From: Atribacter laminatus
GTDB lineage: Bacteria > Atribacterota > Atribacteria > Atribacterales > Atribacteraceae
DNA length: 64,000 nt
Direction: 5' to 3'
NCBI RefSeq assembly: GCF_015775515.1
Contig: NZ_CP065383.1
Location: 1,860,001 to 1,924,000 of the forward strand
Program-made: the position numbers and the translations under genes
Notes under the pieces: generated by a model
Databases searched by the model: none
Told to the model about the DNA's origin: nothing
The model's input: the letters and a program-made list of their open reading frames with translations, nothing else
Shown here: piece after piece, positions 18,744-27,119 of the stretch
Layout of the letters: each line of letters opens with the position of its first letter
Position numbering within the stretch: position 1 is the stretch's first letter

Positions 18744-20936
18744 ATGCCTCGATTAGTGATTATTTCTAACCGATTGCCGATTAGTATTCAGAAAAAACCT
18801 GGAGGTAGTATTGAATATCAAAGAAGCGCTGGGGGACTAGCCACCGGCCTTGGTTCTTTTTACAAAAATTATGAAAGTTTATGGATAGGCTGGCCAGGCA
18901 TAGTCCGTGAAGGTTTAAAATTAGAAGAGACCAAACTGGTTAAGGATTCTTTAAAAGAAGAAAAATGTTACCCAGTCTTTATGGGAAGAAGAGATATTGA
19001 TTGGTATTATAATGGATTCTGTAATCGAACCATTTGGCCTTTGTTCCATTACTTTCCTACATATGTAAAGTATGATAATGAATATTGGGAAACGTATAAA
19101 AAAGTCAACAAGATATTTTTCGATACCGTTGCGGACATTCTTCAGCCGGACGACTTGGTCTGGATTCATGACTATCAACTGATGCTTCTTCCTAATTTGA
19201 TACGTGAAATGTATCCTGAAATCGTTATTGGCTTTTTTCTCCATATCCCATTCCCTTCTTATGAATTATTTCGCTTGCTTCCCTGGAGAAATGAAATATT
19301 AATGGGTTTTCTTGGGTCTAACTTAATTGGTTTTCATACCTATGACTATGCTCGGCATTTTCAATCCAGTGTTCGGCAATTATTGGGATTGGATTCTTTA
19401 TTAGGACAAATTAATGTGAATGGAAGAATTGTAAAAGTGGATGCCTTTCCCATGGGTATTGATTATCATTTTTACTCGCAAGCGAGTAAAAATAAGGAAA
19501 TTATTAATGAAAGTGATAAATTGAAAGAAAAATTTGGCAATCGTAAAATCGTTATTTCGGTTGACCGATTGGATTATACCAAAGGAATAATAAAACGATT
19601 AAAAGCCATTGATCTCTTTTTGGAAAAAAATCCTGAATATGAAAAGAAATTCACCTTGGTACTGGTGGTGGTTCCATCGAGAATCGGGACTAAGAATTAC
19701 TTTCTTTTAAAAAAGCAAATTGATGAAATGGTTGGCTATATAAACGGAAAATATGGTTCAATTGATTGGATACCCATTTGGTATCTCTACCGGCAATTAC
19801 CGCTCATGAATCTCACAGCTCTTTATAACATCGCTGATGTTGCATTGGTAACGCCATTGCGAGATGGTATGAACTTGGTTGCTAAAGAATATTTAGCGAC
19901 GAAAGCTGAGAGGAAGGGGGTTTTAATTCTTAGTGAAATGGCCGGAGCAGCTCGAGAATTAGGAGAAGCCATTATCGTCAATCCAAACGATGTAGAAGCA
20001 ATTGTTGAGGCCATAAAAAAAGCATTCTTGCTTTCTGCAGAAGAACAGGTTGAGATGAATCGAACCATGAACCACCGCTTGTCACGTTATACGATCGAAA
20101 AATGGGCGAAAGAATTTCTGGATAATTTAATCAAGGCAAGAGACACCCAGCTAGAATATTCGACAAAAAAACTGACTAAAACCATTCGAAATCGTATTCA
20201 GAATGAATATATCTCTGCTCACCAACGCCTATTGTTGTTAGATTATGACGGAACACTGGTTTCTTTTGCTGACGCTCCTCGAAAAGCGAAACCCGATGAA
20301 AAGCTCCTTCATTTATTGGAAAAATTGACCAGAGACCAAAGAAACCAGGTGGTGATAATCAGCGGGAGAAAGAAAGAAACCTTAGAATCCTGGTTTGATT
20401 TTTCCAGATTGATATTGGTTGCTGAACATGGCGCTTGGATTAAGAGAATCCCAGATGATTGGCAAACTATTGAACCTTTGTCGAACCAATGGAAAGAACA
20501 GATACGTCCACTTATGGAACATTATGTCGACTGGACACCCGGTTCATTTTTGGAAGAAAAAGACTTTTCATTGGTATGGCACTATCGGAAAGCTGATCCA
20601 AACTTAGCCGATGTTCGGACAAAAGAATTGGAAAATGCTTTGCTGGATTTGATTGCCAATCTTAATTTAGGAGTTTTAAGAGGGAACAAGATTGTCGAAG
20701 TTAAAAATGTGTCCATCAATAAAGGTCGAATAGCGAGCTTATTGTTAAACGATTATCCTTCTGATTTTATCCTGGCTATCGGTGATGATTATACCGATGA
20801 AGATATATTCACGATGTTACCTGAAACTGCCCATTCAATAAAAGTGGGAATTGGATCGACATATGCCAATTACAGCATTCAAACACCGGGAGATGTTCGG
20901 CAACTCCTTCTGGAAATAACGGAGGTGACTAAATGA
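18744..20936 (+). CDS. Bifunctional trehalose-6-phosphate synthase/phosphatase (OtsA-OtsB fusion)
   Basis: 730 residues behind AAGGAGG. Residues 1 to about 470 are a GT20 synthase (IISNRLPISI, SAGGLATGL, WIGWPG, WIHDYQLMLLP, FFLHIPFPSYELFR, DRLDYTKGI, TPLRDGMNLVAKEYLA), which makes trehalose-6-phosphate from a nucleotide-glucose and glucose-6-phosphate. Residues from about 490 are a HAD phosphatase (LLLDYDGTLVSF, VIISGRKKE, AEHGAW, AIGDDYTDEDIF), which releases trehalose. Both active-site sets look intact. The stop overlaps the start of treT by 4 bp. Trehalose is a compatible solute, so the pair probably serves osmotic or heat stress. The 296 bp upstream hold no gene, only an imperfect C/G-rich hairpin near 18504-18540. 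Confidence 0.95.
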   Translation: MPRLVIISNRLPISIQKKPGGSIEYQRSAGGLATGLGSFYKNYESLWIGWPGIVREGLKLEETKLVKDSLKEEKCYPVFMGRRDIDWYYNGFCNRTIWPLFHYFPTYVKYDNEYWETYKKVNKIFFDTVADILQPDDLVWIHDYQLMLLPNLIREMYPEIVIGFFLHIPFPSYELFRLLPWRNEILMGFLGSNLIGFHTYDYARHFQSSVRQLLGLDSLLGQINVNGRIVKVDAFPMGIDYHFYSQASKNKEIINESDKLKEKFGNRKIVISVDRLDYTKGIIKRLKAIDLFLEKNPEYEKKFTLVLVVVPSRIGTKNYFLLKKQIDEMVGYINGKYGSIDWIPIWYLYRQLPLMNLTALYNIADVALVTPLRDGMNLVAKEYLATKAERKGVLILSEMAGAARELGEAIIVNPNDVEAIVEAIKKAFLLSAEEQVEMNRTMNHRLSRYTIEKWAKEFLDNLIKARDTQLEYSTKKLTKTIRNRIQNEYISAHQRLLLLDYDGTLVSFADAPRKAKPDEKLLHLLEKLTRDQRNQVVIISGRKKETLESWFDFSRLILVAEHGAWIKRIPDDWQTIEPLSNQWKEQIRPLMEHYVDWTPGSFLEEKDFSLVWHYRKADPNLADVRTKELENALLDLIANLNLGVLRGNKIVEVKNVSINKGRIASLLLNDYPSDFILAIGDDYTDEDIFTMLPETAHSIKVGIGSTYANYSIQTPGDVRQLLLEITEVTK

Positions 20937-22141
20937 AGAGATTAGAAGATTATCAAGAAATTGTAGGAGATGAAGTAATATTTCGAATTCATAACAAAAT
21001 GACGAAATTGTATGGAAAACATGTCGTGCATGTCAACTCGACCTATCAGGGTGGTGGGGTGGCTGAAATGTTATCTTCTCTAGTCCCTTTGATGAATGAT
21101 ATTGGCCTTGATGCTGGATGGAGAATTTTACATGGGAACCCTGATTTTTTTGGAATTACTAAAAAATTTCATAATGCGCTTCAAGGTGACCCTCTTCACT
21201 TTACACACATTAAAAGGGATTTATATGTTAATAATAATGAAGATTTTTCACAGTTTACTCACCTTGATCATGATGCCTGCATTATTCACGACCCCCAACC
21301 TTTGCCCTTGGTTCGTTTTTATAAAAAAAGACAACCGTGGATTTGGAGATGTCATATTGATTTGACTGATCCCAATCAGCGTCTTTGGAATTTCCTTAAA
21401 AGTTTTATATTAAAGTATGACTTAGTAATTGTTTCGAATGAAAAGTATCTCAGAAAAGATCTTCCAGTTAAACAGATTATCATCCCACCAGCCATTGATC
21501 CCCTTTCACCAAAAAACAAACCACTCACTGAATATACCATCCAAAAAACTATGAAGAAATTTAGAGTTCCCCTCAATAAACCTATCATTACTCAAATTTC
21601 TCGTTTTGATAAATGGAAAGATCCTGAGGGAGTCATAGACATTTATCGAGAGGTCCGAAAGGCAATTGATTGCCGTCTGGTTTTGTGTGGAAGCATGGCT
21701 AGCGATGATCCCGAAGGATATAAGATTTATTCAAAAATTATGAAAAAACATGATGCTCTCATAAAAAAGCGAGAACTAATCCTGCTTACCACCGAAAACA
21801 GTATTCTGGTTAATGCCTTACAGAGACAAGCGAATGTGGTCATTCAAAAATCAACTCGCGAAGGTTTTGGACTGACTGTTACCGAAGCTCTTTGGAAAGG
21901 AAAACCGGTAATTGCTTCCAATATTGGAGGTATACCTTTACAGATTCAAGACGGAGAAAGTGGTTTTCTCATCGATCCTCAAGACAAAAAAGGAACTGTC
22001 GAGAAAGTCATTTCTCTCCTTAAAAACCCTGAAATGGGAATAGAAATGGGAGAAAAAGGGAAGGAACACGTACGAAAAAATTTTCTTATAGTCAGATTAT
22101 TAGAAAATTATCTCGACCTCCTAGCTGAAGTAATCAAATAA
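20933..22141 (+). CDS. treT: TreT-type trehalose synthase (GT4 glycosyltransferase)
   Basis: 402 residues of two Rossmann domains (GT-B). Diagnostic stretches are HVNSTYQGGGVAEMLSSLVP, IIHDPQPLPLV, WIWRCHIDLTDPNQ, ISRFDKWKDPEGV and the donor-site loop STREGFGLTVTEALWKGKPVIASNIGG. Known TreT enzymes of Thermococcales and Thermotogota join ADP- or UDP-glucose and free glucose to trehalose, in some cases reversibly. It overlaps the synthase/phosphatase fusion by ATGA, so both trehalose routes are made together. The nearest alternative is a trehalose phosphorylase of the same family. Confidence 0.88.
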   Translation: MKRLEDYQEIVGDEVIFRIHNKMTKLYGKHVVHVNSTYQGGGVAEMLSSLVPLMNDIGLDAGWRILHGNPDFFGITKKFHNALQGDPLHFTHIKRDLYVNNNEDFSQFTHLDHDACIIHDPQPLPLVRFYKKRQPWIWRCHIDLTDPNQRLWNFLKSFILKYDLVIVSNEKYLRKDLPVKQIIIPPAIDPLSPKNKPLTEYTIQKTMKKFRVPLNKPIITQISRFDKWKDPEGVIDIYREVRKAIDCRLVLCGSMASDDPEGYKIYSKIMKKHDALIKKRELILLTTENSILVNALQRQANVVIQKSTREGFGLTVTEALWKGKPVIASNIGGIPLQIQDGESGFLIDPQDKKGTVEKVISLLKNPEMGIEMGEKGKEHVRKNFLIVRLLENYLDLLAEVIK

Positions 22142-22161
22142 AGAAAAGTACTTTTTCTTTA
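22139..22161. terminator. Short bidirectional hairpin made by two convergent stop codons
   Basis: TAAAGAAAA (22139-22147) and TTTTCTTTA (22153-22161) form a 9-bp stem with a 5-nt loop. The left arm begins with the stop codon of treT and the right arm ends with the stop codon of the minus-strand neighbour. The stem is A/T-rich and so weak, but gives a U-rich 3' side in both directions. Confidence 0.45.
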
Positions 22162-23385
22162 ATCGTTTATTCGAATGAGTAGTGGTAGAGTTTTGGTGAC
22201 GGTGGCTTGGAAGGCTCCTAAGAGCCAAATATCGTTTTCAACTTGTAGAAATTGAACTGGGCTTTCGTCATTTAAAGTTCCCAGGCATTTATTTTCCAAA
22301 ATATTACCATCTCGGTCCAGTTGAATGACCCAGATATCCCAACCGCCTTGGTTATTAAGGATGTCTCCATCTTTTGATTCGGTCATTCCTGCTATCCAAA
22401 TGGTTTCTTGTTCATCATATAAAACAGTTATTCCAATATCCCGATATTGGCCTCCCAGTCGCCGTAACCATTTTATATTTCCATCAATATGGTATTTTAA
22501 AATGATCAGATCACTCTTCCCTTTTGGAAGTCCCCAGTCGTTATTATCTGAGTCAGTTGTTCCAATTATTAAAAAATGATCATCATCAATTTTTTCGATA
22601 TCATTTACTAGATCTGAGCCTGAACCATTCATGATGGTTTTTTCGTTGATCACTCGGCCGAAATTATTAAGCCCAACCATCTGTATATTCCATCTCTCAC
22701 CAGGAAACCAGGTGTTATAGACCACGTAGAAAAGCTGGCCAATTTTTATCATTTGTCCCATAACATTATCTTGTTGATTACCAATTTCCGTGGTCCAAAT
22801 ATTCTCTCCGTTGAAACCAAGACAATCTAATCTTATCTGCCAATCATTCCTTGTCTTTAGTCCTTGCGATAGAGTAGTATGGGTTCCGCTTAGGAGAAGG
22901 ATTTCTTTAGCCTGCTGATTGATTAGTAGACTATTATTAAAAGTCAAATCAATGTTTTTCAAAGTGGCAATGTTTAGAATTTCGCGGTCAAAATTGGTTG
23001 AGAGAGTTACAACTTGGGTATCGGGCAAGGGATTTTTTTCATCATTCATAGAGGGTGTGGATACGAAGATCAGCTTTCCCGGGTTCCAGTAAGCTGCTTT
23101 TGAAATGAGCCCAATGGTAGACTGATCAATCACTTTCTCTTCAATAAGCTCTCCATCCTTTGAAAAAAACCAAAAATGATTAAACCTTTTACCAATCTCA
23201 TCTTCGGCAATCCCAATGAGGATAATTTTTTGCTCGGTTTCATCCCAAACTAAATTTACAGGAGTGATGCTGGGAAAGGATTGAGAAGATTGAATTGATA
23301 AGTATTTAGCAAAAGATAATGATGAAAATAAAAAAGGAATTAGAAAGCCTGTCAATACCATTCTAAAAAGTTTTCTTGGAAACAT
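22159..23385 (-). CDS. Secreted beta-propeller-like protein of unknown function
   Basis: 408 residues with a signal peptide (FRMVLTGFLIPFLFSSLSFA). The rest is a run of short beta-repeats in which a Trp/Asp-rich strand ends each blade, for example NNDWGLPKGKSDLIILKYHIDG followed by NIKWLRRLGG, and GGWDIWVIQLDRDGNIL. These resemble the WD-like repeats of secreted SBBP/delta-60 propellers. No catalytic residues are recognisable. It stands alone, convergent with treT with overlapping terminator arms. GGAGGAAGG precedes the ATG at 23385. A binding or surface role is possible; no function is assigned. Confidence 0.7.
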   Translation of the reverse strand: MFPRKLFRMVLTGFLIPFLFSSLSFAKYLSIQSSQSFPSITPVNLVWDETEQKIILIGIAEDEIGKRFNHFWFFSKDGELIEEKVIDQSTIGLISKAAYWNPGKLIFVSTPSMNDEKNPLPDTQVVTLSTNFDREILNIATLKNIDLTFNNSLLINQQAKEILLLSGTHTTLSQGLKTRNDWQIRLDCLGFNGENIWTTEIGNQQDNVMGQMIKIGQLFYVVYNTWFPGERWNIQMVGLNNFGRVINEKTIMNGSGSDLVNDIEKIDDDHFLIIGTTDSDNNDWGLPKGKSDLIILKYHIDGNIKWLRRLGGQYRDIGITVLYDEQETIWIAGMTESKDGDILNNQGGWDIWVIQLDRDGNILENKCLGTLNDESPVQFLQVENDIWLLGAFQATVTKTLPLLIRIND

Positions 23386-23471
23386 GAGACCTTCCTCCTG
23401 ATAATTTATAACTAAGAATTTAATTCAATTTTGAGATGATAATAGCATATATGTAAAAAGTTAATTTTTTC

Positions 23472-23550
23472 TTGACAAATCAATTCATTCCTATATACTC
23501 TAAAGGTACACTGTATACTGTATACAAAGAATTATAATACAGGATACAGT
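23472..23550 (+). promoter_or_regulatory. Strong promoter with a GntR-type operator
   Basis: TTGACA (23472-23477), a 16-base spacer and TATACT (23494-23499) form a near-consensus promoter. Just downstream, over the expected transcription start, ACTGTATACTGTATAC (23510-23525) is mirrored by AATACAGGATACAGT (23536-23550): a 15-base inverted repeat with two mismatches, each arm made of two TGTAT-type half-sites. GntR-family repressors of the FCD group often bind TGTATACA-like sites, and such a regulator is encoded in this operon (28230). Confidence 0.7.
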
Positions 23551-23576
23551 AAAAAAACCAGTAAGGGGGGTTCGTA

Positions 23577-24587
23577 GTGAAATTAAAAGTTTTGTTCATG
23601 ATATGTGTTTTAGTCTTTAGTTTGGTATTTGCTTCAACACTTCCAGTTTTTTCCCAAGAAAAAGAGCAGTATTACTGGATAGCCAGTGTTTCAACCCTTC
23701 CGCTTTTTTTAACCCATGATTATCCAGCGTTAAAGGAAGAAGCCGACCGGGTAGGTGCTGAGATTCATTTCATGGGACCGCAAAACATTGATATTGAAAT
23801 GCAAAACAATGTCCTCCAGCAAGTCATGGCTAAAAATCCAGATGGAATACTTTTTATGCCTTTTGGAGAAGGTCACAATACCGTTATTGACCAGGTTTTA
23901 GCTCAGGGAGTGCCTCTGGTTTGCATTGACGGTGATGCACCAAATACCAACAGAATTTGTTATTCCGGAACCGACTGGGAAGAATTGGGAAGATTTCAGG
24001 CAAGACTCATGGCTGAACTCATTGGAGAAAAAGGGAAAGTAATGTTGAGTGCCGTTATTCCAAACGATAATACCTTAAAAGCACGGAACGGTATTGAGAA
24101 AGAAATGGAGAAATATCCAAACATTGAAATTGTTGGTCTCCAAAACGACCAAGGTTCAGTTATCGAAGCGGCCAGGCTCACTGCCGAAGCCATTCAAGCT
24201 AACCCAGAAATTAATGGATTCATTGGCATCAATGCCTCGAGTGGTCCGGGTATTGCCCGAGCTATTGAGGAAGCAGGAAAAGTTGGAGAAATCAAAGTGG
24301 TTTGCGTTGACAATACACCTGACATTATTGAAGCAGTTAAAAAGCAAACCATCCAAGCTGCCGTAGTTCAAAAGCGGGAAGCCTTCGAAATTTGGGGATT
24401 CCGAGTTCTTTATGAATACAATCACCCCAGCACACCAATCTTGCAGAAATATAAAGATATGGGTTTCCCCATGGTGCCGAAATTGATTATGACCGGTGTT
24501 TTGGTTATGACTCCCGATAATGTCGATCAAATGATTGATGTTTTGGATTACCAAGAACAAGTCTATAAGGATATGGGATTAATGTAA
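23577..24587 (+). CDS. Sugar ABC transporter substrate-binding protein, RbsB type
   Basis: 336 residues from GTG 23577 behind AAGGGGGG. The signal peptide is MKLKVLFMICVLVFSLVFAS, cleaved near VFSQ. The mature protein is a periplasmic-binding-protein-4 fold: YYWIASVSTLPLFLTHDYPAL, PDGILFMPFGEGHNTVIDQVL, CIDGDAPNTNRICYSGTDWEELG and VVCVDNTPDIIEAVKKQ. It is the first gene of the large catabolic locus. A perfect hairpin separates it from an acetamidase-like gene, which lies between it and its ATPase. The ligand is unknown; the unusual neighbour suggests it might be an amide or a hydroxyacid/sugar derivative. Confidence 0.9.
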   Translation: MKLKVLFMICVLVFSLVFASTLPVFSQEKEQYYWIASVSTLPLFLTHDYPALKEEADRVGAEIHFMGPQNIDIEMQNNVLQQVMAKNPDGILFMPFGEGHNTVIDQVLAQGVPLVCIDGDAPNTNRICYSGTDWEELGRFQARLMAELIGEKGKVMLSAVIPNDNTLKARNGIEKEMEKYPNIEIVGLQNDQGSVIEAARLTAEAIQANPEINGFIGINASSGPGIARAIEEAGKVGEIKVVCVDNTPDIIEAVKKQTIQAAVVQKREAFEIWGFRVLYEYNHPSTPILQKYKDMGFPMVPKLIMTGVLVMTPDNVDQMIDVLDYQEQVYKDMGLM

Positions 24588-24591
24588 GAGG

Positions 24592-24630
24592 AAACAAAAG
24601 GGGCGAAACCTCTTTACGCCCCTTTTGTTT
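24592..24630 (+). other. Stem-loop after the binding-protein gene (attenuating terminator or mRNA stabiliser)
   Basis: AAACAAAAGGGGCG (24592-24605) and its exact complement (24617-24630) form a 14-bp stem with an 11-nt loop, five bases after the stop codon. The 3' arm ends in TTTTGTTTTAATT, so partial intrinsic termination is plausible, giving more binding protein than downstream products. Confidence 0.75.
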
Positions 24631-24664
24631 TAATTATTAAAATTTGAGGAGGGAAAACAGGAGA

Positions 24665-25564
24665 ATGTTCCACGTTATTCCAAAGTCTTACCGAACCTTT
24701 CGTTTTTCATCACATTTTCAGCCAACTATAATTGTTTCACCGGGAGATTATCTTCTTTTTCATACTCAAGATGCTCATAATGGAACCATTGACATATCTC
24801 AACCATGGACTGATGTGCCTTTTCCTGAGCTTGATCAAGATAGTGGGAATCCGGTGACGGGGTTAGTTTCAGTTAAAAATGCGTTGATTGGAAAATTGCT
24901 TCGGGTAAAAATTTTACAAATCATTCCTGATCCGGTTGGGATATTGCCGGTGAGGTCATATATGGGAATAATGCGCAATGTGGTTTCAGACCGTTTAGCA
25001 CGAACTGTAAAATACCAAGATAAAAAGATATGGATTTCTCAGGAATTAGCACTTCCCGCTCGACCAATGGTTGGAACCATTGGCATTGCGCCAGAAAAGG
25101 GTGAGATTCCGACTATTACAGCTGGTTCCCATGGTGGAAACATGGATGATAACTTGGTTGATGAACATGCTGAGGTTTTCTTTCCCATCCAACAGCAAGG
25201 GGCATTGCTCGGTTTAGGAGATGTACATGCTGCCATGGGAGAAGGTGAGCTCACTGGTGGAGGGGTCGATATTTCTGCCCAAGTATTAGTTCAAGTTGAT
25301 GTTGTTGATTCTTTCTTTCCATCAAAAAACCCGGTTATCATAAGAAAAGGGATGGTTAGTACTCATGGGTTTGGTAAGGACTATTCAGAAGCGGCTAAGA
25401 TAGCCTCAGAAGAAATGGCCCAACTTTTAATATACCAATTAAAATTATCCAAATATGAGGCAGTCCTCCTTATGGCAGCTCGGGGTGATTTAGGGCTTTG
25501 CCAGGCTTGCTTGTCCGATTCGTCAGCTACCGGAGTGAGAATGACTTTCCCAATCCTATGGTAA
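24665..25564 (+). CDS. Acetamidase/formamidase family hydrolase
   Basis: 299 residues from ATG 24665; a TTG at 24644 is in frame but lies on the GAGGAGGG ribosome site. The FmdA/AmdA fold is clear: FHTQDAHNGTI near the start, the conserved AGSHGGNMDDN stretch at about 160-170, then LGLGDVHAAMGEGELTGGGVDISA. Known members hydrolyse formamide, acetamide and other short amides to the acid and ammonia. It lies between the binding protein and the ATPase of one importer, which ties its substrate to that transporter. The true substrate could be another small amide or a cyclic compound. Confidence 0.9.
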   Translation: MFHVIPKSYRTFRFSSHFQPTIIVSPGDYLLFHTQDAHNGTIDISQPWTDVPFPELDQDSGNPVTGLVSVKNALIGKLLRVKILQIIPDPVGILPVRSYMGIMRNVVSDRLARTVKYQDKKIWISQELALPARPMVGTIGIAPEKGEIPTITAGSHGGNMDDNLVDEHAEVFFPIQQQGALLGLGDVHAAMGEGELTGGGVDISAQVLVQVDVVDSFFPSKNPVIIRKGMVSTHGFGKDYSEAAKIASEEMAQLLIYQLKLSKYEAVLLMAARGDLGLCQACLSDSSATGVRMTFPILW

Positions 25565-25578
25565 GAGGAGGTTTATCT

Positions 25579-27090
25579 TTGAAAGAAGCCATTTTAGAGA
25601 TGAAGAGTATTACCAAGGCTTTTCCTGGCGTTATTGCTCTTGATTCAGTGAATTTTTCTGTATTTCCTGGGGAAATTCATGCTTTAGTTGGTAAGAATGG
25701 AGCCGGAAAAAGCACACTTATATCAATCATTTCCGGAGTATATGGTCCAGATAAGGGTGAATTATTTGTTGATGGATCGAAGGTTTCATATTCCCATTTG
25801 CATAATCTACCAATATCTACGGTATACCAGGAAAGTACTGTTTTTCCAAATCTATCAATTGCTGATAATGTTTTTGCCGGTGATGAACCTATCAATCATT
25901 TATCTTTAGTTTCAAATCAAACCAAAATTGGAGAAACTAAAAAGCTTTTAGAAATTTTCCAGTTGAATTTCGATCCTTTGACCTTGGTAACCCAACTCTC
26001 CCCAGCTGAAAAAAAATTAGTGGAAATTCTTCGAGCATTGCAAAAAAAGAGTCGAATTATGATTTTGGATGAACCAACTGCTGCGTTAACTTTGTCGGAA
26101 ACCAAAAAACTTTTTCAACTCCTTCATAATTTAAAAAAATCTGAAATTGGAATTATCTATATTTCTCACCGCTTGGAAGAAATATTCGAAGTAGCCGATA
26201 GGGTTACAGTTCTTCGAGATGGAGTTTGGCAAGGAACTGAATATATCAATCAAATTGACATGCCACGTTTAATTACGATGATGGTAGGAAAAAAGAAGGA
26301 ATTAATTGAGGAGGTAAAAAAAGACGAGGTAGAAGTTAGAACCAAGGGTGAAGTGCTTTGTGAAGTTAAAAATTTAACTCACTATTATCGAAAATTTAAA
26401 AATGTAAATTTTCAAGTTCGAAAAAACGAAATTTTAGGTTTAGCTGGTTTAATTGGAGCAGGAAAGACCGAATTGGCCAAAGCGATTTTTGGCCAAGAAA
26501 GATTGGAAACCGGGGAAATTGAACTTGAAGGGGAAAAGATTTCTATTCATAGCCCCTTAGATGCGATTCACTATGGAATTGTTTATATTACTGAAAACAG
26601 GAAAGAAGAAGGATTGTTTTTAGATACTTCAATTAAAAATAATATTGTTGCTCCGGATTTAACTACAGTAGCAAACAATCTGGGTTTTATAAGTGATCAT
26701 AAGATTAATCAAATATCCAATCAGGTCATTCAGCAATTTAATATTAAAGCTTATGACGCCGATCAAATTACCAATACCTTAAGTGGTGGAAATCAACAGA
26801 AAGTCCTCCTGGGGTTATGGCTTCATCTCAAACCAAAAGTATTGTTGGTAGATGAACCGACTGTAGGAATTGACGTTGAATCAAAAACTGAAATTTACAA
26901 ACTTCTCAGAAAAATAGCCGACTCTGGAGTGGCTGTTATCATGATATCTTCTGAAATTAAGGAGTTGCTGAATAACTCTGATCGAATCATCACCATGTAT
27001 AAAGGAACCATCATTGAAGAATTTATTGCTTCACAAGTGAGTGAAAAGGAACTTCTGGCATCGATTTCCGGGATTTCCAATCGAGAATAG
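25579..27090 (+). CDS. Sugar ABC transporter ATP-binding protein, RbsA type
   Basis: 503 residues from TTG 25579, which has GAGGAGG 7 bases upstream, just past the acetamidase stop. The frame is open to 25498, but that part overlaps the acetamidase. Domain 1 shows GKNGAGKST, LSPAEKKLVEILRAL and IMILDEPTAALT; domain 2 shows GLIGAGKTELAKAIFG, LSGGNQQKVLLGLWL and VLLVDEPTVGIDVE. It energises the permease encoded 29 bp downstream with the binding protein at 23577. Standard double-ATPase length. Confidence 0.92.
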   Translation: MKEAILEMKSITKAFPGVIALDSVNFSVFPGEIHALVGKNGAGKSTLISIISGVYGPDKGELFVDGSKVSYSHLHNLPISTVYQESTVFPNLSIADNVFAGDEPINHLSLVSNQTKIGETKKLLEIFQLNFDPLTLVTQLSPAEKKLVEILRALQKKSRIMILDEPTAALTLSETKKLFQLLHNLKKSEIGIIYISHRLEEIFEVADRVTVLRDGVWQGTEYINQIDMPRLITMMVGKKKELIEEVKKDEVEVRTKGEVLCEVKNLTHYYRKFKNVNFQVRKNEILGLAGLIGAGKTELAKAIFGQERLETGEIELEGEKISIHSPLDAIHYGIVYITENRKEEGLFLDTSIKNNIVAPDLTTVANNLGFISDHKINQISNQVIQQFNIKAYDADQITNTLSGGNQQKVLLGLWLHLKPKVLLVDEPTVGIDVESKTEIYKLLRKIADSGVAVIMISSEIKELLNNSDRIITMYKGTIIEEFIASQVSEKELLASISGISNRE

Positions 27091-27119
27091 AGAAGGTATC
27101 TTTTAAAAGGGGGTTTATT

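Noticed and set aside
24156-24560. 134-codon minus-strand ORF opposite the binding-protein gene
   Set aside because: Antisense shadow; the plus frame has a full binding-protein fold with signal peptide.
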